Of a stretch of 64,000 bases of DNA, positions 49,384-58,613 are shown piece after piece. Source of the DNA: Ananas comosus (taxonomy: Eukaryota > Streptophyta > Magnoliopsida > Poales > Bromeliaceae); the NCBI RefSeq assembly GCF_001540865.1, contig NC_033635.1, forward strand, positions 8,803,959 to 8,867,958, given 5' to 3'. Each line of letters starts with the position of its first letter. The stretch's first letter is position 1. The notes beneath the pieces were generated by a model. It did no database searches. It was not told the DNA's origin and saw nothing but the letters and a program-made list of their open reading frames with translations. Both the position numbers and the translations under genes were made by a program.

Positions 49384-49735
49384 CGGTACAAGGCCGAGCA
49401 GTAGCCAAACCCGAGAGCTGTCTCTCGGTTTTGCAGGTCTTGTACCGGTACAAGGGGACCTTGTACCGGTACAGCGCCTGGACTGCACAAACCCGAGGGC
49501 TACTGTCTCTCGGTTTCGCAGGTCTTGTACCGGTACAAGGGGACCTTGTACCGGTACAGCGCCTGGTCTGCACAAACCCGAGGGCTACTGTCTCTCGGTT
49601 TCGCAGGTCTTGTACCGGTACAAGGGGACCTTGTACCGATACAGGGCCCGGACTGCACAAACCGAGAGCTGTCGGAGCTCTGGTCAGTGGTTGTACCGGT
49701 ACAACCACCACCTTGTACCGGTACAACAACTCTAG
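49384..49735. repeat. 85-bp tandem array of TTGTACCGGTACAA palindromes
   Basis: The anchor CTGTCTCTCGG recurs at 49418, 49503 and 49588, an exact 85-bp period with a decayed fourth unit. Each unit carries two copies of the palindrome TTGTACCGGTACAA-like box around AGGGGACC. Open frames on both strands arise because 85 is not a multiple of 3 and stops are rare here; they are not genes. Confidence 0.9.
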
Positions 49736-50227
49736 ATTGCTGTTTGACTTCGATTCGGCTCAACTTCGCGCCGGTTGACGCCAAAACCATTCTAACACTT
49801 CTTTAACTCATTTTTTTCCCCTTCCAAACTCGTTGGAATGCAAGAGGAACTTGTTCATCGCTTTCGACGCTTTAACCAATTTGGTCGAAGTTTGAATATC
49901 GTTTTCGGGTTTCGATACGTTACAGCACATGTCGTATATGTTCCTTCGCATGAATAGCATGAATTCTCTTACACACCCTAAATTGTTGCCGCTTCAACTT
50001 TAGACCATCGGCGTATTCAAAATATATTCCAAAGAACCACTTTATATGTTTTGAGAGTGAAAAAAAACACTTCACGCTGATAACAACACTTCTGCCAATA
50101 TGTTAAACTAATTGATTACTATTCTGTTTCTAACGTTATGATAAAAATAATTTTGGAAAAATATACTAATTAAGATGTAGATTGATCTTCTTTTAGCACA
50201 AACATGCACTCTAGCTCCTGTTAAGGA
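49736..50227. other. Intergenic, no gene recognised
   Basis: Normal-polarity sequence between the array and the second copia element. Nothing recognised. Confidence 0.4.
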
Positions 50228-50639
50228 TGTTACGGCAGTAGGCCTCCAACAAATACGCTCTATATACTTGTTATGCTATATAGAGATCTCCACAAAAAGT
50301 AAAATAGAAAAGACAAGAGAGAGATAAAACAAATTGAAGAATCTGGTACGTTGTTGTGGAAGCAAAGCAAAACAAACTACATTGAAGACAAGTTAACATC
50401 TACCCAGCATGCGTCCGTACCCGGTGGTGACGACAACTAATTAATTAGCACCCGGCTCCGGCTTCAACTTAATTAATACTGGCTTATCTATTTATAGCTA
50501 ATTATATAGAATCCTACTCTGATTCGATTTCATCTTAATCATAATTTAAATAACCGAATATATCTTAACCATAACCGAATATAATAATGGATAAGATCAA
50601 ATAATATAATCCTAATCTCATTTGCATTATCTCTAACAC

Positions 50640-52404
50640 TCTCTAATGTTCTTCACACCGATCTTCTCTCGGCAAAATATGAATTTCTCCAATGTTAGCG
50701 ACTTTATGAAAATATCAGCTATCTGCTCCTCGGTAGCGCAGTGTATCAACTCGAACCATTCTCATACTTTTTCGATCATCAATTGAACATGTCCAATCAC
50801 TATTAAAACAACCAAAATAAAAATCGTTAGGGTTAGTATACCACAACCAGTGGTCTCTAGCTTGTTCTTTTCAAATATCTCAATATCCTCTTCGCCTTAT
50901 ATATCCACTTAAATCCAATAACTTCTTTATCTATGGGCGATTCAACAAACTCGGAGATATTATTTTTTCTTAATGCCATATTTTTTTTATTCGTAGCCTT
51001 ACACCAATCATTAGATTTTCTCGCCTTTTCGAAATTTTATGATTCTCCACATTGTGAATACATGCACTATTCGTAGATTTCACTAAGTGATCTTACTTTT
51101 CTTGGCGTCGTCTCTGGAGAAGTTTCTGGTGAACTCTGTGGTGAAGTTCGTGGTGTTGCTTTCGTACTTAGCGTACTTTCACCATTATTTCTATTTTCAG
51201 TTGCAGTTTTATTTTCAAATATCGGAAGTGGATTATCCTACACTTTTGCGCTCCAATTCCAAACTTTTTGTTCATCAAATATAGCATCACGACTTATAAT
51301 TAAAGAGTTAGTAGCAGGATTATAAAATCGATAGGCTTTACTTCTTTTGATATATACAACAAAAATACACTTCTGACTATTATCATCCAATTTTGCCTAT
51401 TTTGTGATAGGATATGAACAAAAGAAACCGATCAAAAAATTTTAAAGTGTTTTACCTTTGGTTTCCAGTCTGTCCATGCTTCATAAGGTGTAGTATTCTC
51501 CAGCGCTAAAGTTGGACTTCTATTAATTGGGAATATATGCTGCAATAGATACCGTTTCTGCCCAAAATTTGTTTGGGAGCTTTTTCGCTTTCAACATGCT
51601 TTTTGTCATCTCAACTAAACTTCGATTTTTGCACTCTGTAACACCGTTCTGCTAAGAAGTGTAACTAGTTGTCAACTATCTGTGATACCATTAGCCTTAC
51701 AAAAATTTTCAAATTTGTTAGAAATAAATTCTTCCCCTCCATCTGTACAGAGGGTCCTAATATAATAACCGGATTCGTTATCGACCAAATTTTTAAATTT
51801 CTAAAAAGCATCAAAAGCTTCAGATTTATTTTTGATAAAATAAACCCAAATCATCCGGCTATAATCATCCACGAAAACCACAAAGTAGTAATTGTTGTTG
51901 AGCGACGGTGTATGCATCGGTCCACATACAACTGCATGTATCAATTTTAATAATTCTTTGGCTCTTCAATTGCTCTTTCTAGGAAAAGAGTCCCTGTGAT
52001 GCTTTTCTAGTACACAACATTCACATTCAGAACTATTATTATACACCAAAGGTAAACCATCAATCATATTCTTTTTATGTAAATAAAGTCGCTTAAAACT
52101 CAAGTGACCATATCGATAGTGTCATAACCAATCATCATCTAGTACTACTTTCATTGCAACATGAACAGGAAAAACTTTATTTTCTGTCATCGGAACTTCA
52201 GAAAGTAAATTCTTTTTATTTTTATCTTCAAAAATTGTTCACTTAGAATCTTCAAAAATAAACGAATAATCTTCTTTCAAAAATTAACCCACACTAAAAA
52301 GATTGGAATTCAATCCTGAAATATATAAGATATTATTTATTTTTTGCATTCTATAAATATTTACTGTAATTGTAACTCTTCCGTGCACGTCATGGATATA
52401 GCCG
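50640..52404 (-). pseudogene. pol: Copia integrase / RNase H remnant with RT deletion
   Basis: Minus-strand motifs: integrase VFVDDYSRMIWVYF (near 51870), LCTDGGEEF (near 51745) with stops after it, then a linker (ETSPETTPRK) before IDKEVIGFKWIYK (near 50905), the usual RT entry. About 20 bp later the frame reads RILRYLKRTS, which belongs near the end of RT/RNase H. The catalytic RT core is therefore missing. Remnants of the RNase H tail (EEQIADIF near 50710) follow, in broken frames. Confidence 0.8.
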
Positions 52405-53470
52405 TCACCCATTGTCACACGGGCTTATAACTAATTTGTCTAAATTAATAAAGTTTTCTTCTTTTCCTATCATGTGATTGCTACAACTACTATCGACATA
52501 CCAAATATTATTAGTAGTTTTTTCTAATGAACGACATGCAAAAAGTACATTATCGTTTTCATTCTTTTCATAAGCAAAATTCGCATTCTGTTGTTTCAAT
52601 CGACAAAAGCGTTCGATATGGCCAAATTTTTTACAATAATAACATTAAATACTTTTACGATTGTGGGATTGATTGTTACCTCCGTAGGTTCTCTGATTTT
52701 GATTATTCGATCCTTCATTATTTTTGTTGTTGAACTACCTGATCTAACGCCACAGCCTCTACCACGGCCACAACCACGGCCTCTGTCACGACCTCCAAAT
52801 ACTGAAGCTTGACGATTGAAAGTATCTGAACAATCTTTTTCATCGCTTTTCAATTTGCTTTGAAAAGCGTGCTCAGAAAACTTTTCAGTTCTATCTTTTC
52901 GTTCCTCATGTGCTAAAAGAGAACCAAGAAGTTCACTACAAGATAATTTAGATAAATATTTTGCCTCTTCTATAGCAGAAACTATATCACCATATTTTTT
53001 CGTTAAATTCCTTAAAATTTTTTCGACTACTGTTTGATTAGTAATCTGTTCACCATATGTACTCATCAAGATAACTAATTCCATAACTTTAGAATAGAAA
53101 GTATGAATATTTTTATTTTCTTGCATAAAAGAAGTTTCAAATCATCTTTTTAAAGTTTGAATCTTAACTCTGAGTACCTTTTCGTTACCTTGGTATTCCT
53201 TCTGTAATATATTTCATGCTTCCTTCGATCGAGTAGCGCCGGCAATATGAGAAAATATCGAATCTCAACTGATTGCTCAATAAAGAAAAGCGCCTTTGCA
53301 TCTTTTTTTAGATTCTCTCCGGTTGTTTCCTTGCATCCTTCTTACAAAATCCCATAAATCTTGGGATCGCAGCAACGTCCGCATCTTCACGCACCAAAAA
53401 TCATAGTTGTCCCCTTTGAATATCGGGAATCCTTATGCAACTCCGTTAGCGCTGTTAAACGCCATCAACA
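52405..53470 (-). pseudogene. gag: Copia gag and protease remnant
   Basis: A 5' piece MLMAFNSANGVA lies just after the primer site, followed by decayed frames. A gag body frame at 52596-53126 includes KILRNLTKKYGDIVSAIEE and a G/R-rich stretch. After a frameshift comes a zinc knuckle CYYCKKFGHIERFC (about 52605-52650), then the protease start WYVDSSCSNHM (near 52500). The catalytic D-S-G reads D-S-S, so the protease would be dead. Confidence 0.8.
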
Positions 53471-53490
53471 TCTTCTGCTCTCGAAAACTT

Positions 53491-53504
53491 GGCTCTGATA
53501 CCAC
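53491..53504 (-). other. Primer binding site of second copia element
   Basis: The minus strand reads TGGTATCAGAGCC just inside the 5' LTR, the standard plant copia initiator-tRNA-Met primer site. Confidence 0.9.
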
Positions 53505-53915
53505 TTGTTTCGGCGGTGGGCCACCAACAAATATGCTCAATATACTTGTTATGCTATATAGAGATCTCCATAAAAAGTAAAATAGAAAAAACAAGAGAGG
53601 AATAAGGCAAATCAAAGAATCTGGTACGTTGTTGTGGAAGCAAAACAAAACAAACTATATTGAAAAAAAGTTAACATCTACCCAGCATGCGTCCGTACAC
53701 GGTGGTGACGACAACTAATTAATTAGCACCGGCTCCGGCTTCAACTTAATTAATACCGGCTTTTCTATTTATAGCTAATTACATAGAAACCTACTCTGAT
53801 TCGATTTCATCTTAATCATAATTTAAATAACCAAATATATTTTAACCATAACCGAAAATAATAATGGATAAGATCAAATAATCTAATCCTAATCTCATTA
53901 TCATTATCTCTAACA

Positions 53916-54242
53916 AATTAAGGACACTCAAAAGGAAAGTACACAATATAGAGAAAGAAAATTGCATTACCTAGAAAATGCTTAGCTTAGATTTTTATTG
54001 ATCACAAACAAAACTAATTATTAGGCCCCTATTATGGGGTATACATTTCTACTCCTCGAAAAGGCAAAGAATTTGAATGTAAATCGAATATCATACTCTA
54101 AACTTAAATTCTACTAAAAAACTAGAATCTTATTTATGGAGATTTATACTTTTCTATTAAGATTTGGACTTTAACCTTCTATATTAAATCTTCGTTAGAA
54201 AGTTAAAAGAGATATATATATAAAATATTAAGTATGTTAAGA
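53916..54242. other. Intergenic, no gene recognised
   Basis: AT-rich stretch between the copia element and the palindrome. Nothing recognised. Confidence 0.4.
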
Positions 54243-54312
54243 GGACAAAAATTTTCTGGGCACCGTGCCCAAACAAATTTGTTTGGGCACGGTGCCCAGA
54301 AAATTTTTGTCC
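54243..54312. mobile_element. Perfect 70-bp palindrome flanked by an 8-bp duplication
   Basis: Left arm GGACAAAAATTTTCTGGGCA then CCGTGCCCAAACAAA; the right arm is its exact inverse with no spacer. ATGTTAAG flanks it on both sides (54234-54241 and 54313-54320), with one extra base on the left. An 8-bp duplication is the hAT signature. This suggests a minimal foldback MITE, effectively two TIRs and nothing else. Confidence 0.75.
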
Positions 54313-54456
54313 ATGTTAAGCTATCCAATTTTGAAACCATCTTCTAATTAAATAAATAATGACAAAAAATTATGAAGTTGGTTCATAAATTATACCACTT
54401 TAATCTGTCACACCCCGGGATCCTTTTAAAGTTAATAATTGATGCGGAAGTGTCCA

Positions 54457-54642
54457 AATATATATATGATTTTGTGAAGTTAAATAAAGTATTGATGGTT
54501 TTCATGAAAGCGGAAAATCCTTTTTAAAACTGTTTCCCACACTGAAACATTTTCTTTAAAATGCTACTACAAGTTTTTTACAATTTTACATGAAAACCAT
54601 CAATACTTTATTTAACTTCACAAAATCATATATATATCCAAC
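54457..54642. repeat. Inverted repeat of about 50 bp arms
   Basis: GATTTTGTGAAGTTAAATAA at about 54469 and TTATTTAACTTCACAAAATC at about 54609 are exact inverses within roughly 50-bp arms around an 80-bp loop. It may be a natural foldback or a product of the misjoin marked by the N at 54740, since the right arm recurs at 54910-55010 and 56742-56850. Confidence 0.6.
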
Positions 54643-54909
54643 TGAAATAAAATCAACTGAACCATAAAACGTCTAAGTCAATTCATTAGAAATTGTAAGG
54701 ATAGCAATTAAACCAATTCAACCAGATCGGAAGCTCTATNTCGGCGTCGCACAAGTATAAAATACAACCACATACATATACAAACTATATGCAATCACCA
54801 CATCACAATATTATGTTCATAAATTCACATCTATTAGTTTAAAAATATTTTCCATCGGAAAACTCATTTTGAAATATTAGAATCATGAAAGCGAAAAATC
54901 CTTTTTAAA

Positions 54910-55000
54910 ACTGTTTCCCACACTGAAACATTTTCTTTAAAACGCTACTACAAGTTTTTTACAATTTTACATGAAAACCATCAGTACTTTATTTAACTTC

Positions 55001-55048
<48 letters not shown>

Positions 55049-55703
55049 AACTAAAATAAAATCAACTGAACCATAAAATGTCTAAGTGAAAATAGTAAGA
55101 ATAGCAACTAAACCAATTCAACCGGGTAGGAAGCTCTATCGATCGCTACTAACGTGTCTAACGCCTCATCTCAACCCTTACTGTCTGCATCACTTGAAAA
55201 ATTGTGGGGAGGTGAGAATATGTACACATGTCTCCCCTCCCAGTAGGTATCGCAAGCCGACGGGGGCGAGGGGTACTCACCAGTCAAGGAAGATAACTAA
55301 GGCTTCGTTTGGTTCGGGTATAAGCAAGAACAAGTTATGCCGGGGATAGGTACAAGAATGGATTTTCGTAGGAACAAGAGTATTTTTTGTTTAGATGAAA
55401 ATGTTGGTATAAGCTGGAACTAAAAAAATTATGTTTGGATGAAAATGTGAGTATAAGGTGGAATAGTTGATAGTTATAGATAAAAAATAGTGATTTTACC
55501 CCTATAATTGAATTTAAAATTTTAAACTTATAATTTTAAATTAAAAATTTTAACTTTTAAATTTTAAAATTTGAAATTAAAATTTAAAATTTTAATTTTA
55601 AAATTTAAAATTTAAAAGTTAAAATTTTTAATTTAAAATTATAAATTTAAATATTAAAAAACTAAATTATAAATTTTAGAAATTTAAATTTTTTTTAAAA
55701 AAA

Positions 55704-55736
<33 letters not shown>

Positions 55737-56663
55737 CCGGGAGGGGTGGAACAAGTTGTGGGTGGAACAAGCTGTTCCACCCTTGGGGTGGAACAGCTTG
55801 TTCCAACCCAACCCGGTACAAGAGGGCTTGTACCGGGTTGGGGTGGAACAATTGTTCCACCACCCCCAAATTTGTGTTTGGGTACAAGAGGGGGGATAAC
55901 CCCCTTATCCTTATCCCCCCTCTTGTACCCAATCCAAACACACACTAAAAGAATAAACAACAGTAATACAGTAGCAACGATAAATAAAGAAACAGGATAT
56001 ACATAAATCACTATCGCTATGTATGCATACATCAACCGGACGATAAGTCCAAAAGTACCCAATCAGAAACCTGCCATATCGGTCCGCAGACCTCAAGCCT
56101 ATGCCACTGCCACTCTACCTGCATATAACCCAGACTAGGCCATCGAGCTCACGGGTTGGCACGTCCAACCACTTTTCCGGAAAAGAACACCCCCCCCTAC
56201 AGTGGATCGTGAAATGCGTACGACTAGTGGCAATCGATGCTGATATGCTCAATAGCCAACCGTTGGCAACTAGCCAACAATCCTAACCCTCATAATATAC
56301 CGACCGTGTAGGTCACCAAGTAGTCGAACCAACCAAATAGGTCACAATCCCAGATACAATGAACCCACCAAATAGGTCACGATGCCAGGAACAAGGAACC
56401 GACCGACTAGGTCACAGATCTCACGTATAATCACAAATCCGCTCTACTTCTAAATCATGAAACTTAATATGCAACTAACCAAGTAAAGCAATAAAGAGAT
56501 AATGTCACGCCCTAGACTTCAGCGAAAGCTTACCAGTTACGTGCACAAACCCGCCGTGTACACCACAACCTCAAGTGTACACCAGGCGTCTACAAACAAT
56601 ATAGCAAAAGCATAATATTCTAACCAAGTAATCAGCGCAAGAAACTTAAAAGTTTATAAGCTT
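54910..56663. repeat. Copy 1 of a duplicated 1.8-kb segment, ends at HindIII site
   Basis: Aligns from end to end with 56742-58613, with scattered substitutions and a roughly 120-bp length difference in an AT-rich run (55490-55700 versus 57330-57665). It stops exactly at AAGCTT (56658-56663), where vector begins. Copy 2 reads through the same AAGCTT (58608-58613) into ordinary plant DNA. This is the end of a HindIII BAC insert, not a biological boundary. Confidence 0.92.
55301..55945. mobile_element. Tourist/PIF-Harbinger-like MITE
   Basis: GGCTTCGTTTGGTTCGGG at the left and CCCAATCCAAACACACAC at the right are imperfect inverted ends flanked by TAA on both sides, as expected for PIF/Harbinger. 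The interior includes an AAATTTTAAA-rich run, a (CT)n run and a set of nested hairpins (GGTGGAACAAG, GGTACAAGAGG; 55740-55930). Confidence 0.75.
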
Positions 56664-56740
56664 GCATGCCTGCAGGTCGACTCTAGAGGATCCCCGGGTA
56701 CCGAGCTCGAATTCGCCCTATAGTGAGTCGTATTACAATT
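56658..56740. other. BAC/plasmid cloning vector polylinker (contamination)
   Basis: HindIII AAGCTT is followed without a break by the pUC-type polylinker: GCATGC, CTGCAG, GTCGAC, TCTAGA, GGATCC, CCCGGG, GGTACC, GAGCTC, GAATTC. A T7 promoter and TTACAATT then precede a single N. The site order and T7 placement match pBeloBAC/pIndigoBAC-type vectors. No plant genome carries this; it is uncleaned clone-end sequence. Confidence 0.98.
56716..56735 (-). promoter_or_regulatory. Phage T7 promoter from vector
   Basis: The minus strand reads TAATACGACTCACTATAGGG, the T7 RNA polymerase consensus, directed into the insert as in BAC vectors. Confidence 0.98.
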
Positions 56741-56741
56741 N

Positions 56742-56832
56742 ACTGTTTCCCACACTGAAACATTTTCTTTAAAACGCTACTACAAGTTTTTTACAATTTT
56801 ACATGAAAACCATCAGTACTTTATTTAACTTC

Positions 56833-56880
<48 letters not shown>

Positions 56881-58613
56881 AACTAAAATAAAATCAACTG
56901 AACCATAAAATGTCTAAGTGAAAATAGTAAGAATAGCAACTAAACCAATTCAACCGGGTAGGAAGCTCTATCGATCGCTACTAACGTGTCTAACGCCTCG
57001 TCTCAACCCTTTCTGTCTGCATCACCTGAAAAATAGTGGGGAGGTGAGAACATGTACACATGTCTCCCCTCCCAGTGGGTACCGCAAGCCGACGGGGGAG
57101 AGGGGTACTCACCAGTCAAGGAGGATAACTAAGGCTTCGTTTGGTTCGGGTATAAGCAAGAACAAGTTATGCCGGGGATAGGTACAAGAATGGATTTTCG
57201 TAGAAATAAGGGTATTTTTTTGTTTAGACGAAAATGTGGGTATAAGCTGGAACTAGAAAAATTATGTTTGGATGAAAATGTGAGTATAAGGTGGAATAGT
57301 TGGTAGTTATAGATAAAAAATAGTGATTTTACCCCTATAATTGAATTTAAAATTTTAAACTTATAATTTTAAATTAAAAATTTTAAATTTTAAATTTTAA
57401 AATTTGAAATTAAAATCAAAATTTTTAATTTTTAAAATTTAAATCTTAAATATCAAATTTTAAATTTAAGATCAAATTTAAATATGAAAGATATAAAATA
57501 TCAAATTTTAAAATTTTAATCTAAAAAAATTAAATTTAAAATTTAAAAATTAAAAATATCAAATTTATAATTTAAACATTAAAATTATAATTTAAAATTA
57601 TAAATTTAAATTTTAAAAAACTAAATTATAAATTTTAAAAATTTAAATTTAAATTAAAAATCTCTCTCTCTCTCTCTCTCTCTACCCGGGAGGGGTGGAA
57701 CAAGTTGTTCCACCCACAAGTTGTTCCACCCCTTGGGGTGGAACAACTTGTTCCAACCCAACCCGGTACAAGAGGGCTTGTACCGGGTTGGGGTGAAACA
57801 ATTGTTCCACCACCCCCAAATTTGTGTTTGGGTACAAGAGGGGGTATAACCCCCTTATTCTTATCCCCCCTCTTGTACCTAATCCAAACACACACTAAAA
57901 GAATAAACAACAGTAATACAGTAGCAATAATAAATAAGGAAACAGGGTATACATAAATCACTATCGCTACGTATGCATACATCAACCGGACGATAAGTCC
58001 AAAAGTACCCAATCAGAAACCTGCCATATCGGTCCGCAGACCTCAAGCCTATGCCACTGCCACTCTACCTGCATATAACCTAGACTAGGCCATCGAGCTC
58101 ACGGGTTGGTACGTCCAACCACTTTTCCGGAAAAGAGCACCCTCCCCTACGGTGGATCGTGAAATGCGTACGACTAGTGGCGATCGATGCTGATATGCTC
58201 AATAGCCAACCGTAGGCAACTAGCCAACAATCCTAACCCTCATAATATACCGACCGCGTAGGTCACCAAGAAGTCGAACCAACCAAATAGGTCACAATCC
58301 CAGATACAATGAACCCACCAAATAGGTCACGATGCCAGGAATAAGGAACCGACCGACTAGGTCACAGATCTCGCGTATAATCACAAATCCGCTCTACTTC
58401 TAAATCATGAAACTTAATATGCAACTAACCAAGTAAAGCAATAAAGAGATAATGTCACGCCCTAGACTTCAGCGAAAGCTTACCAGTTACGTGCACAGAC
58501 CCGCCGTGTACACCACAACCTCAAGTGTACACCAGGCGTCCACAAACAATATAGCAAAAGCATAATATTCTAACCAAGTAATCAGCGCAAGAAACTTAAA
58601 AGTTTATAAGCTT
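56742..58613. repeat. Copy 2 of the duplicated segment
   Basis: Begins right after the N at 56741 with ACTGTTTCCCACACTG (as at 54910) and continues through AAGCTT at 58608 into unique sequence. Small differences from copy 1 suggest another haplotype or another clone of the same locus. Confidence 0.9.
57133..57895. mobile_element. Tourist/PIF-Harbinger-like MITE, second printed copy
   Basis: Same element as 55301-55945, TAA on both sides, about 118 bp longer because of a larger AAATTT-rich run. If the surrounding duplication is an artefact, the two are alleles of one insertion. Confidence 0.75.

Larger units (their letters stand above)
50228..53915 (-). mobile_element. Second Ty1/copia element, minus strand, internally deleted (3688 bp)
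   Basis: LTRs at 50228-50638 and 53506-53915 (about 410 bp, minus-strand ends TGTTAGAG...AACA) differ at about 28 positions by eye (about 7%), so it is older than the first copia element. A primer site follows the right LTR on the minus strand. Gag, protease and integrase remnants are recognisable. Most of the reverse transcriptase is deleted, so an RT start joins directly to RNase H remnants near 50830. Target duplication is not clean: AAGGA on the left, AATTAAGGA on the right. Confidence 0.88.
54406..56657 (-). mobile_element. Gypsy-type LTR region, minus orientation (copy A)
   Basis: Left edge TGTCACACCCCGGG at 54406 is the inverse of an LTR end ...CCCGGGGTGTGACA. CCCAGTAGGTATCGCAAGCC near 55240 resembles CCCAGTAGGTAAGCCGCC at 58850 in the full LTR. 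A Tourist-like MITE is nested at 55301-55945. The region ends at the HindIII/vector junction. The N at 54740 lies within it. Confidence 0.5.

Noticed and set aside
49384..49735. Regular repeats considered as a CRISPR-like array
   Set aside because: The repeats are head-to-tail 85-bp tandems with no unique spacers, in plant DNA.
49098..49806. Seven overlapping open frames on both strands
   Set aside because: All follow the 85-bp array and its palindromes; one even spans the N.
54724..54739. AGATCGGAAGC, resembling the start of a sequencing adapter
   Set aside because: The paralogous copies read GGGTAGGAAGCTCTAT at the same place, and the next bases do not match an adapter; it is ordinary divergence.
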